In this document: in pieces, positions 29,730-38,062 of the stretch
Layout: the number at the start of each line of letters is the position of its first letter
How positions within the stretch are numbered: the first letter of the stretch is position 1
Source of the DNA: Verrucomicrobiota bacterium
Lineage (GTDB): Bacteria; Verrucomicrobiota; Verrucomicrobiia; Methylacidiphilales; JBCCWR01
Length of the DNA: 64,000 nt
Assembly: GCA_039192515.1 (NCBI GenBank)
Contig: JBCCXA010000006.1
Location: 56,715 to 120,714 of the forward strand
Direction: 5' to 3'
The notes under the pieces: model-generated
Databases searched by the model: none
The model's input: the letters and a program-made list of their open reading frames with translations, nothing else
Told to the model about the DNA's origin: nothing
Made by a program: the position numbers and the translations under genes

Positions 29730-30512
29730 TTAGGACCGTTTGCGCCTGATAAAGTAGAGGCCTGTTGCACCTACGATTAGAAGAGCTAGGCTAGAAGGCT
29801 CAGGAATAGCCGTAACACTAAGCGTCGGAACAGCGAAACCGCTGGTGTTAGTCACAGATGCGAAACTTGATACAGTCCCATTGAAACCTGCTAACATTAA
29901 GGTAATTTCATTATTCGTATCATTTGTTAAAAGTGTCTGAAAAGAGGCTAGGTCTATGTCGAAACTTAAGACCGTCTCATCTGCCAGACCTGCAAGGGAC
30001 AGTGATGCCAGTGATCCGGTGGTATTAGCATTGGGAATGAGTTCTGCAAATCCTGCATCCGGGCGATTATTAGGCGTGAGCGCGTTAGCGCCTGTGCTAC
30101 TCCATGAAGTCTCACTATTTCCAAAATTAGCATCTGCACCGTCATTCAAAGCGTATAAAAAAAGTGTCTCTGGGTCGTCGACGCTACCATTGAAGTTGCT
30201 GAAATAGAGATCTAAGGTCACTGAGGCAATGTCAGGTGGGTTCAAACTGCTCACATCGAAACGTAAATAAGAAATACGTCCATTTTGGCCTGTACCATCA
30301 TCTCTTATCTCCAGAGTCTCACTGGCATTTCGTGCTGATGCAAATCTATTTCTAAAAAAAGCGTTGTCTGAAGCTTCTATCGCGATTTGCGCTTCAGCAG
30401 AAGTGCTTGTAAGTAGGATGACTAGAGCAACTACCGAAAGATTCATCCATATATGCTTGCGTAGTAATTTGTAGAACATCACATGTGGTTTAGGTACTAA
30501 ATGGTAAATCAT
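29730..30512 (-). CDS. PEP-CTERM protein with DNRLRE-like domain
   Basis: A secreted protein. The C-terminus is a PEP-CTERM sorting signal: PEPSS, a hydrophobic helix (ALLIVGATGLYF) and RRKRS, which is processed by exosortase in the envelope. The mature part is a beta-rich DNRLRE/CBM96-like domain (DNAFFRNRFASARNASETL, ISYLRFDVSSL, VTLDLYFSNF), found in surface and polysaccharide-associated proteins. A signal peptide ending STSAEAQ is clear, but the start is ambiguous: ATG 30512, 30479 and 30446 are all in frame, and the last two give more normal signal lengths. No exosortase gene is in the window. Confidence 0.82.
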   Translation of the reverse strand: MIYHLVPKPHVMFYKLLRKHIWMNLSVVALVILLTSTSAEAQIAIEASDNAFFRNRFASARNASETLEIRDDGTGQNGRISYLRFDVSSLNPPDIASVTLDLYFSNFNGSVDDPETLFLYALNDGADANFGNSETSWSSTGANALTPNNRPDAGFAELIPNANTTGSLASLSLAGLADETVLSFDIDLASFQTLLTNDTNNEITLMLAGFNGTVSSFASVTNTSGFAVPTLSVTAIPEPSSLALLIVGATGLYFIRRKRS

Positions 30513-31061
30513 GGGTTAAATTACACCATAAATTTTACATCCAGTCAAAGTAAATAGTTAAAAATTGCGAACATAATTTCTTTTTAGGACATTTTACCTT
30601 CATAATTTAAATTAATGTTGAGGCAGCCTGATTAAGTATGGGTCGTTTACATTTAAATCTTTTCTCTCATGATTTAGCTTGGCTTCGTTTATCTTAAGAC
30701 TGTTCAGAGCCGGTTGAGGCCTATCTTTATATATTAACATAACTGTAATATTTCCAGTCATTTTAAGTAAATATATTGAACAAACATAGAAAAATTCCAG
30801 TTAAACGGGTCTCCAAATTTATCGAGGTATAAAGAAATTTAGATAAAAAGATAAAATTGTCAAAAATCCTACTCTAGAGAATATTAAATTGTAATCACAT
30901 TTAAAATAAGTGCTAATTTTGAGACTTTTGGTAATTCAGTAAGCAACGACAATGACCATATTTATTACGAGAAAGTCCAAAGAGGTATGAAAATCACTTA
31001 TTTGATTTTTCTGTTTCAAATGCGTCAGAAGAAGCAAATATGGTGATTTGGACAAATTGCC
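30513..31061. other. AT-rich gap, no gene seen
   Basis: A very AT-rich intergenic stretch upstream of the PEP-CTERM gene and of the small gene at 31142. I see no coding frame, repeat copy or structured RNA in it. Confidence 0.55.
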
Positions 31062-31090
31062 TTGAATAGAAATTTTATAGGTACTAGAAT
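31062..31090 (+). promoter_or_regulatory. Sigma-70-type promoter of the 53-residue gene
   Basis: TTGAAT (31062-31067), a 17-base spacer and TAGAAT (31085-31090), 51 bases upstream of the small ORF. Both boxes match consensus at 4-5 of 6 positions with optimal spacing. Confidence 0.5.
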
Positions 31091-31141
31091 TCTCTGATTA
31101 AATATTAATTGGTCAACTACTAGAGAAGAAAGGATTTGTAT

Positions 31142-31303
31142 ATGGATAAAAGGGTAAGAGAACAAAGAGAAAGCATTAAGCAAAAGGTGCTAGATACTTT
31201 GGAGGTAACTGATAAACGCAGCATACGTCTTATTCAAAGTGATCAAGCCCTGAACTGGGGCTTGCGCAAGCTTAAGCGCTCAGATCTGGTTACTTTATCG
31301 TAG
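31142..31303 (+). CDS. Small basic protein of 53 residues, unknown function
   Basis: A short frame starting MDKRVREQRESIKQKVLDTL and ending KRSDLVTLS, with an AAGGA ribosome-binding site 7 bases upstream of the ATG. A good promoter lies at 31062-31090 and a rho-independent-type terminator at 31331-31365. The complete set of signals supports a real, probably monocistronic gene. The protein is highly charged and predicted helical, with no membrane segment or signal. I recognise no family. It could be an RNA- or protein-binding peptide, but nothing in the sequence decides this. Confidence 0.6.
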   Translation: MDKRVREQRESIKQKVLDTLEVTDKRSIRLIQSDQALNWGLRKLKRSDLVTLS

Positions 31304-31330
31304 TTTTTTACAGAGCAATATTTATCACCA

Positions 31331-31365
31331 GCAGGCTGTATTCAAACTTTACAGCCTGCTTCTTT
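31331..31365 (+). terminator. Rho-independent terminator after the small gene
   Basis: A perfect 10-bp stem GCAGGCTGTA / TACAGCCTGC (31331-31340 and 31350-31359) with a 9-base loop, followed by TTCTTTGTTT. Confidence 0.75.
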
Positions 31366-31412
31366 GTTTGATCTTGAAAGTTGGGTGTAATGCTTTAGTT
31401 CTATTTTCTAGT

Positions 31413-31694
31413 ATGTCATCTAAACAATTACATTCTGATTACTGGAAGAGAAATCTCCAGATTGTATCTATTCTGTTGGGCGTTTGGTTTTTAGTTTCCT
31501 TTGGAGCTTCTGTATTGTTCGTAGACCAGTTGGATCAGGTGCGAGTAGCTGGTTTTAAATTTGGGTTTTGGATGGCACAACAGGGTGCTATCTATGTTTT
31601 TGTATCCCTTATTTTTATCTATGTGTATTGTATGGCCAAGTTGGATAAAGCACACAAAGTTCATGACACAGAGGATCAAGAATACGATATTTAA
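31413..31694 (+). CDS. Sodium:solute symporter small subunit (DUF4212)
   Basis: A 93-residue membrane protein with two helices (about 18-40 and 53-75). It matches DUF4212, the small partner of VC_2705-type symporters: SDYWKRNLQIVSILLGVWF, FGASVLFVDQL, GFKFGFWMAQQGAIYVFV. It is required together with the large subunit encoded 52 bases downstream. ATG 31413 gives the usual family N-terminus; the longer frame from 31368 would start within the preceding terminator. Confidence 0.85.
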   Translation: MSSKQLHSDYWKRNLQIVSILLGVWFLVSFGASVLFVDQLDQVRVAGFKFGFWMAQQGAIYVFVSLIFIYVYCMAKLDKAHKVHDTEDQEYDI

Positions 31695-31746
31695 TCGTAT
31701 AGAAATACTCCCTACGATTAAAAAACTTTCTTAGGAAAAAGGACAT

Positions 31747-33477
31747 ATGGATGCAATTATGGTTTGGACAACCGTCATAGTGACGTTGTCGTTCATGTTG
31801 TATATAGGCATTGCAATTTGGTCACGTGCTGGGTCTACAGGCGATTTTTATGTGGCTGGTGGAGGAATCACTCCGGTTCAGAATGGAATGGCAACAGCTG
31901 CTGATTGGATGTCAGCGGCGTCCTTTATATCCATGGCTGGGATCATTTCCTTTATGGGCAGAGATGGGACCGTTTATTTGCTGGGTTGGACGGGTGGCTA
32001 TGTGCTTTTGGCATTATTGTTAGCACCTTATTTGAGGAAGTTTGGTAAGTTTACCGTGCCAGATTTTGTGGGGGACAGATATTATTCTAAATCTGCTAGG
32101 TTGGTTGCAGTCCTATGTGCTATTTTTATTTCATTTACTTATGTAGCCGGACAAATGCAGGGGGTGGGGATTGTTTTTGCGCGCTTTTTGAATATCAATT
32201 TTGAAACCGGGCTGATTGTGGGGATGTTAATTGTATTTATCTATGCAGTTCTTGGAGGGATGAAAGGTATTACTTATACACAAGTAGCGCAGTATTGTGT
32301 TCTTATCTTTGCCTATTTGGTTCCGGCGATTTTTATTTCTATCTTAATGACGGGGCATGTTATTCCGCAACTTGGTTTTGGTTCCGAAATAAAAGCTGAC
32401 CCTGGAGTTTATCTTCTAGATAAGCTAGATATCCTAAACAAGGAATTAGGCTTTGAAGCTTATACGGGTGGAGTTAAATCTACTATAGATACCTTTTTTA
32501 TTACGATGGCTTTGATGGTAGGCACTGCAGGATTACCACACATTATCATACGTTTCTACACGGTGCCGAGTGTCAGTAAGGCCCGTATATCCGCAGGGTG
32601 GGCTTTGCTCTTTATAGCTGTTTTATATACAACAGCTCCAGCTGTAGCAGCTTTTGCTAGGACAAACCTATTAACTAGTATCAATCAACTTGAGTATAGC
32701 CAAGTGCCCAGCTGGTTCAAATCTTGGGAGAATACCGAGCTTATTAAATTCGAAGATAAAAATGGAGATGGACGTATACAGTATTACAACGATAAGAGTA
32801 AAGATATGGAATTCCTGGCTAATGCAGAAGCAAAAGGTTGGCAGGGAAACGAATTAACGATTCATAAGGATATCATGGTGTTAGCTAATCCTGAAATCGC
32901 CCAATTGCCTCCTTGGGTAGTTGGCCTTGTGGCAGCGGGTGGCTTGGCTGCCGCATTGTCTACGGCTGCTGGCTTATTGTTGGTCATTGCTACTTCCATA
33001 GCTCGTGACTTAGTTAAAAAAACGTTGGTGCCGAATATTTCTGAGAAAGGAGAACTACTCACCGCCAGGTTTGGTGCTGGGTTTGCTGTATGTGTAGCAG
33101 GATATTGTGGGTTGAATCCTCCAGGTTTTGTGGCCGAAGTAGTTGCTTTTGCCTTTGGGTTAGCGGCAGCTTCGTTCTTTCCAGTCATTGTTCTGGGGAT
33201 TTTTTATAAAAGAATGAATCGAGAGGGTGCTATTTTCGGAATGGTCTTAGGTATTTTTTTCACGGCAGGCTACATCATCTATTTTAAATTTATTAACCCT
33301 GAGGCTAATACGGCGGAGAACTGGTGGTTTGGTGTTTCTCCAGAGGGGATTGGAACTTTGGGGATGTTGTTGAATTTTGTTGTATCAATTGTGGTCTGTC
33401 ACTTAACACCTGCACCTCCTGAGCAAGTGCAGAATTTAGTTGAATCGATACGCATTCCAACGACACGTGTATCATAA
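31747..33477 (+). CDS. Sodium:solute symporter large subunit (VC_2705/ActP-like)
   Basis: A 576-residue, roughly 13-helix SSS-family carrier. The family blocks FYVAGGGITPVQNGMATAAD and WMSAASFISMAG lie near the N-terminus, TYVAGQMQGVG and VLGGMKGITYTQVAQY in the middle, and GLAAALSTAAGLLLVIATSI in the core. Together with the DUF4212 protein this type is thought to import acetate or other short carboxylates with Na+ (or H+). A hydrophilic insert around residues 325-375 (DKNGDGRIQYY) contains an EF-hand-like DxNxDG loop, which could bind Ca2+. AAAGGA lies just upstream of the ATG. Confidence 0.9.
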   Translation: MDAIMVWTTVIVTLSFMLYIGIAIWSRAGSTGDFYVAGGGITPVQNGMATAADWMSAASFISMAGIISFMGRDGTVYLLGWTGGYVLLALLLAPYLRKFGKFTVPDFVGDRYYSKSARLVAVLCAIFISFTYVAGQMQGVGIVFARFLNINFETGLIVGMLIVFIYAVLGGMKGITYTQVAQYCVLIFAYLVPAIFISILMTGHVIPQLGFGSEIKADPGVYLLDKLDILNKELGFEAYTGGVKSTIDTFFITMALMVGTAGLPHIIIRFYTVPSVSKARISAGWALLFIAVLYTTAPAVAAFARTNLLTSINQLEYSQVPSWFKSWENTELIKFEDKNGDGRIQYYNDKSKDMEFLANAEAKGWQGNELTIHKDIMVLANPEIAQLPPWVVGLVAAGGLAAALSTAAGLLLVIATSIARDLVKKTLVPNISEKGELLTARFGAGFAVCVAGYCGLNPPGFVAEVVAFAFGLAAASFFPVIVLGIFYKRMNREGAIFGMVLGIFFTAGYIIYFKFINPEANTAENWWFGVSPEGIGTLGMLLNFVVSIVVCHLTPAPPEQVQNLVESIRIPTTRVS

Positions 33478-33510
33478 AAAACAGAGGCCTGGTCTAAGAC
33501 CAAGCCTCTG
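33473..33510 (-). terminator. Terminator for the nrdBA operon
   Basis: On the minus strand a 13-bp stem (one G-U type mismatch) formed by 33482-33494 and 33498-33510, with a 3-base loop, is followed by TTTTTTATG. It sits about 40 bases beyond the nrdA stop. The T-run is on the minus-strand side only. Confidence 0.75.
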
Positions 33511-33548
33511 CTGACCCCTTATACAAAACCCTTGAAATATTGAAGGTG

Positions 33549-36401
33549 CTATTGGCAGGACTCGCAACTCTCGCCATTGCGCATGGCTTCAAGTGAGCAT
33601 GCTTGCATCTCACCTGCAGCAACCTTCTTTTCAGCTTCTTCTAACTCCTTTTTCTTGCGATCGCGTGTTGCGTTATCATAGCCACTTTGGTTGAAGGTGC
33701 GGAGGTAATAGGTAGTTTTGAGTCCACGCTCCCATGCTTCACGGTACATGAAGGAGGCTTTACGAGCATCATTATCACCTAAAAAGAGATTGACTGACTG
33801 TGATTGGTCAATCCATTTTTGGCGAACAGCTGCTGCTTGTAACACCCAGGTAGGTTCAATTTCGAAAGCAGTAGGAAAGAGTTTTTTAACTTCCTCTGGG
33901 ACTCGTTCGATAGAAGAGACAGAGCCATCAAAGTACTTAAGATCTTCACGCATCTCTTGGTCCCATAAACCTCGCTTGCGAAGTTCCTTTACAAGATAAC
34001 CATTGGTATAGACAAAGTCTCCAGATAGGTTGGACTTTGTGAAAAGATGTTTGAAGACAGGTTCAATACAAGGTGTTGTGCCAAGGATGTTGGCAATGGT
34101 TGCTGTAGGAGCAATGGCTAAGCAGTTGGAATTGCGCATGCCCTGATTAGCAATCTTGTCGCGTAGAGCATCCCAGTCTAAACGCTGCTTACGATCCACC
34201 ATGATATCGACACCGCGTTCTTTTTCTAAGATATCTAATGAATCAAGAGGTAATATGCCACGATCCCATTTGGAGCCTTTGAATGAAGAGTAACAGCCCC
34301 GTTCTTCCGCTAAATCTGAAGAAGCCCAATAGGCATGATAGGCAATTTTCTCCATTATTTCATCATTGAATAAGACAGCTTCGGGAGAATCAAATGGTAT
34401 ACCTTTTATGTAGAAAGCTTCTTGAAGTCCCATCACTCCCATGCCAACAGGCCTGTGACGTAGGTTCGCATTAGCTGCAGCTTCCGTGGGGTAGTAGTTG
34501 ATGTCGATGACATTATCTAGCATCCGCATCAGAACGGTAACAGTTTCTTTCAGTTTTTTATCATCGATGGAACCATCTTGCTTTAGATGATCTGCTATAT
34601 TGACAGATGCCAAATTACAAACAGCAACTTCATCCCTAGAAGTGTTCAGAGTAATTTCAGTGCAGAGGTTTGAACTATGGATAACGCCTGCATGGTCTTG
34701 AGGTGAACGCAGGTTACAAGGGTCTTTGAAAGTCATCCAGGGATGGCCAGTTTCGAAGAGTGCCTCGATCATTTTCTTCCAAAGAGCTAAGACGCGAACT
34801 TTCTTTGAGAAAATTTCTCCTCTATCACCCATGGCTTCATATTCTTCATAGCGCTTTTCGAAGGCAATGCCAGAAAGCTCATGAAGGTCAGTCGTTTCGG
34901 AAGCACGGAAAAGCGTCCACTCAGTATCCTTAGGGAGTTTGCCGTCGGCAATATCCTTGAGTCTCTTCATGAATAAGTCTGGAATCCAGTTTGCAGTATT
35001 CATGTTGTGAGTACGACGACGGTCGTCTCCAGTTTCTTTTCTTAGGTCAAGGAAATCATCTATGTCATTATGCCAAGTTTCTAAGTAAGAACAAAGTGCA
35101 CCTGGACGTTTGCCTCCTTGGTTAACAGCTAGAGCAATATCGTTAGATACTTTGAGGAAAGGAATGACTCCGGAGGACTCACCATTTGTTCCCGCAATGT
35201 GAGAACCTGTGCCTCGAACTGCAGACCAGGAGCATCCTAAGCCACCGGCCCATTTTGAAAGTAGAGAGAAGCGAACCCAGGTCTCGGTGATTTCTTCAAT
35301 GGAATCTCCTGAGTATAGTAGATAGCAAGAGCTTAATTGGGGGCGAAGAGATCCAGAGTTAAATAAGGTTGGTGTTGAGGAACAGGCACGCCGAGATTTA
35401 TAGACGTTGTAGAACTCCTTAGCTTGGTTCTCTCTGCTCTCTTCTAGAAGTGCTAAGCCCATTGCTACTCTCATCCAGAAAATTTGAGGTGCTTCAAGTC
35501 GCACTTTTTGGCTAGAGGAGTTGTTAGGTTTATGGTGAATCAGATAACGATCATATAGCGTCTGGATACCCAAAAAGTCAAATTGGAGGTCAGAGTATGG
35601 ATCAAGTGCTTCTGCTAGCGGGTCGAGATTAAACTCGGAAAGCCTAGGATCTAGTCGTTTGAGCTCAATACCTTTTGGTATGTAGGCTTTAAAGGCTTCT
35701 TGATGAGCTGGCTTTAGTTTGTCAATGCCATCTTTAATAGTCCATGGTAGAGTCTCTTCATAGATAAAGGTTAGTAAGATACGGGCTGCAAAGTAGCGGT
35801 AGTCTGCATCTAATTCGAGTAGACCTTTAGCATTTAAGATTACGGTGTTGCGTCTTTCTTCTGCGTTAAGGTCTGGCGTAACACTGCGGAGTAATCTGGC
35901 AATAAGAGAATTTTCTGTGGCATCTCCCAAGTCTAAATTGATAACGGCAAAAGAAACTCTAAGGCGGATGTCTTTAAGTATGTCCGCTGATGTTAGCTCA
36001 AGTTGATCTGCATCTAACTCAGGTTCAGTGAAGCGTTGTTCTCTTAATGCTGCGCGGCGTGCTCTGTATTTCGCGTAGCAAATAGCAACTTTACCCTCAC
36101 CCATATCGAGTAGAGTCTCTTCTACAATATCTTGAAGCTGCTCGATATGAATAAATAAGGGGCACTCATCGAGCATGCGGCTCTCGATGGCGATGCGAGT
36201 TTTTTCGCCTACAGAGGGGTCAACACCCATTTCTTTACAAGCAGCTTGAACGGCGTTGGCAATCTTATGTCCCAACCACGGTACCACTCTAGGTTTCTCG
36301 TTCGTTGAGTGAGGATCATCACGACGGATGACTTTAGGTAGACCTGTAGGATGGGCCTGTGTTTGTGTCTCAGTAGCTTGTTCGAGGACTTCTGTAGGCA
36401 T
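33549..36401 (-). CDS. nrdA: Ribonucleotide reductase large subunit, class I
   Basis: Reduces ribonucleoside diphosphates to deoxy forms. The 950-residue protein has one N-terminal ATP-cone (about 24-120: VIRRDDPHS...KYRARRA) for overall activity control, then the ten-stranded barrel. Active-site elements visible are SSCYLL, NLCTEI (Asn/Cys/Glu), VCNLASVN (second redox Cys) and TTYYLRTF (tandem Tyr of the radical path). The C-terminal tail ends CESCQ, the swinging cysteine pair used for re-reduction. All catalytic residues are present. It lies 67 bases downstream of nrdB on the same strand, followed by a terminator. Confidence 0.97.
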   Translation of the reverse strand: MPTEVLEQATETQTQAHPTGLPKVIRRDDPHSTNEKPRVVPWLGHKIANAVQAACKEMGVDPSVGEKTRIAIESRMLDECPLFIHIEQLQDIVEETLLDMGEGKVAICYAKYRARRAALREQRFTEPELDADQLELTSADILKDIRLRVSFAVINLDLGDATENSLIARLLRSVTPDLNAEERRNTVILNAKGLLELDADYRYFAARILLTFIYEETLPWTIKDGIDKLKPAHQEAFKAYIPKGIELKRLDPRLSEFNLDPLAEALDPYSDLQFDFLGIQTLYDRYLIHHKPNNSSSQKVRLEAPQIFWMRVAMGLALLEESRENQAKEFYNVYKSRRACSSTPTLFNSGSLRPQLSSCYLLYSGDSIEEITETWVRFSLLSKWAGGLGCSWSAVRGTGSHIAGTNGESSGVIPFLKVSNDIALAVNQGGKRPGALCSYLETWHNDIDDFLDLRKETGDDRRRTHNMNTANWIPDLFMKRLKDIADGKLPKDTEWTLFRASETTDLHELSGIAFEKRYEEYEAMGDRGEIFSKKVRVLALWKKMIEALFETGHPWMTFKDPCNLRSPQDHAGVIHSSNLCTEITLNTSRDEVAVCNLASVNIADHLKQDGSIDDKKLKETVTVLMRMLDNVIDINYYPTEAAANANLRHRPVGMGVMGLQEAFYIKGIPFDSPEAVLFNDEIMEKIAYHAYWASSDLAEERGCYSSFKGSKWDRGILPLDSLDILEKERGVDIMVDRKQRLDWDALRDKIANQGMRNSNCLAIAPTATIANILGTTPCIEPVFKHLFTKSNLSGDFVYTNGYLVKELRKRGLWDQEMREDLKYFDGSVSSIERVPEEVKKLFPTAFEIEPTWVLQAAAVRQKWIDQSQSVNLFLGDNDARKASFMYREAWERGLKTTYYLRTFNQSGYDNATRDRKKKELEEAEKKVAAGEMQACSLEAMRNGESCESCQ

Positions 36402-36468
36402 ATGGTTGGTTTTGCTTTCTTAGTTTGGCTCTTAGCAGTCTTTTGTGATAGTTGGTTGACTTCAAGGG

Positions 36469-37608
36469 TTAAATGAGATCATCTTCTTTGGCATTTTTCA
36501 CAGAACCAGAAGTTTGATACTCAGTTACACGGGTCTCAAAAAAGTTCTTTTCTTTCTTGAGGAAAATAACTTCATCCAGCCATTGAAAAGGGTTCTCTTT
36601 AACATTAGAAAGTGTTGAGAGCCCTAGGCTTGCTAAACGCCGGTCAGCATTAAAGTCTACATAATCAAGAAACTCTTTTTGAGTCATGCCTACGCAGTTT
36701 TCAGGAAGACAATCCGTTACAAACTCCTTCTCTAGATGTACACCTTCACGCATGAAGTCAATAAGTTCCTGCTGGAATTCTTCGGTCCACATGTCCTGGT
36801 TTTCTTGGATGAGTTGTTCTAAAATATAACGACCTAGCGCTATATGATTGGATTCATCTCTTAGTGTGTATTGAAACATTTGGCCTATGCCGGTCATCTT
36901 ATTTTGACGATGCAGTGACAGAATCATGGCAAATAAGGCGTAAAATTGAGTGCCTTCCATTACCTGAGAGATTCCAAACAGGGCTTTAGCAAATTTTTGC
37001 TTTCCTTCAACTGAGGTTAAATCAACTCCCATCTTCAATTCAGGCATGTGACGAGTGATGAAGTCATTCTTTTTACGGATAGAGGGGATGTCATTAAATT
37101 TTGCCGTGACTTCGTCTTGGTCAATGTTTAAAGAACCGATAATATGAAGCAATGAATCCATGTGGATAGATTCTTCGGCGATCCAGCGCATGGAGGCATG
37201 TTTTAGCTCGGCTGCGGTTAGATTGTCTTCAATAACATGAAGAACAGAATCGCCAACAATGCCCTCAGCAGCGGAAAAATAACCAACCCCCATTTCGATG
37301 ATCCAGCGTTCCTTATCGGAAAGTTCGTCGGAGTTCCAGAGGTTACAATCTTTTGTCATATCGATGACATCAGGTTCCCAGTGGTTAGCTTTCATTTGTT
37401 TATAGATGCGGTAAGCCTCCTGGTACTTGAGAGGCATGATGTTTAACTCTGCAGTTCTCAGTCCGTTGATAACTTTTTTAGCTTCTTTGCGTTCACGTGC
37501 CTTCTCTTTGTCTAACTTGAAACTTTTGCCGCGAAATTGATAATAAATATAACGGTTGTCTTCCTTCTCTAGGATCTCTTCTTGGTCTAAAACTGCTGTG
37601 TAACTCAT
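36469..37608 (-). CDS. nrdB: Ribonucleotide reductase small subunit lacking the radical tyrosine
   Basis: Radical-generating subunit, 379 residues from ATG 37608 (AAGGA 5 bases upstream; the longer TTG start is rejected). Metal ligands are Glu115 (SAAEGIVG), Glu146 and His149 (EESIH), Glu218 (VMEG), and Glu252 and His255 (RDESNH). Four residues after His149, where class Ia enzymes have tyrosine and Chlamydia has phenylalanine, the codon is TTG, Leu153. The overall sequence is close to chlamydial R2: HRQNKMTGIG, EKNFFETRVTEYQ, and conserved Trp77 and Tyr247 of the electron relay. This points to a tyrosine-independent class Ic-type Mn/Fe cofactor. It is first gene of nrdBA. Confidence 0.96.
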   Translation of the reverse strand: MSYTAVLDQEEILEKEDNRYIYYQFRGKSFKLDKEKARERKEAKKVINGLRTAELNIMPLKYQEAYRIYKQMKANHWEPDVIDMTKDCNLWNSDELSDKERWIIEMGVGYFSAAEGIVGDSVLHVIEDNLTAAELKHASMRWIAEESIHMDSLLHIIGSLNIDQDEVTAKFNDIPSIRKKNDFITRHMPELKMGVDLTSVEGKQKFAKALFGISQVMEGTQFYALFAMILSLHRQNKMTGIGQMFQYTLRDESNHIALGRYILEQLIQENQDMWTEEFQQELIDFMREGVHLEKEFVTDCLPENCVGMTQKEFLDYVDFNADRRLASLGLSTLSNVKENPFQWLDEVIFLKKEKNFFETRVTEYQTSGSVKNAKEDDLI

Positions 37609-37711
37609 ATATCCTTTTTGTACTCCCTTCAATTTTCTATTTGACCCTAACCCGAATCATACAAATTGCTAATACAATTCACTTCATATGGTAGGCTTTC
37701 TTTGCTAAGAG

Positions 37712-37727
37712 ATACTACATCTAGTGT
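37712..37727. promoter_or_regulatory. NrdR-box-like site 1
   Basis: ATACTACATCTAGTGT matches 13 of 16 positions of the NrdR box consensus (ACACWATATATWGTGT). It lies 104 bases upstream of the nrdB ATG. Confidence 0.5.
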
Positions 37728-37831
37728 TTGAGGCCTGGTGCTAAAAAAAACGGTAGTCTCGGGACTCTTGCCTACCCCATTGATTATCAGGAAGTTAGAA
37801 AAGTTTTTTAGGAGAATCCTTTTTTTTAACA

Positions 37832-37847
37832 GCACTATATATAGTAT
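37832..37847. promoter_or_regulatory. NrdR-box-like site 2
   Basis: GCACTATATATAGTAT matches 14 of 16 positions of the NrdR box. It is exactly 120 bp from site 1, centre to centre, and overlaps a possible -10 element for nrdBA, which would suit repression. Confidence 0.6.
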
Positions 37848-38062
37848 ACCCTTTCAAAGAACTCCACAAGATATAGCGCACTTGGCAATTGTGTGTCAAT
37901 CAGAACTCTTTTTTTTTGTAAAATTTTTATGTGATCTTTGGATTACTTCCTATTCCACTATGGAAACTATAAAAGTGATGAAAATACCTCATTAGATATT
38001 AGATAATCTAATTAATAAATTGATTTGAAATTAGCTTAAGATAGATTGGTGTGGTGAATGTG

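Larger units (their letters stand above)
37633..38050. promoter_or_regulatory. nrdBA upstream region
   Basis: A 418-bp gene-free gap between the divergent nrdB and the barrel gene. It contains a lone repeat-terminus motif near 37651 and two NrdR-box-like palindromes at 37712 and 37832. Two possible minus-strand promoters lie near the second box: TTGTGG-16-TATACT, with the -10 inside the box (37842-37847), and TTGACA (37894-37899) with an 18-base spacer to TATATC. Short frames here look spurious. Confidence 0.5.

Noticed and set aside
37738..37995. 85-codon frame upstream of the barrel gene
   Set aside because: It covers an NrdR-like site and nrdBA promoter region, is rich in Phe and Lys from AT bias, and has no ribosome-binding site.
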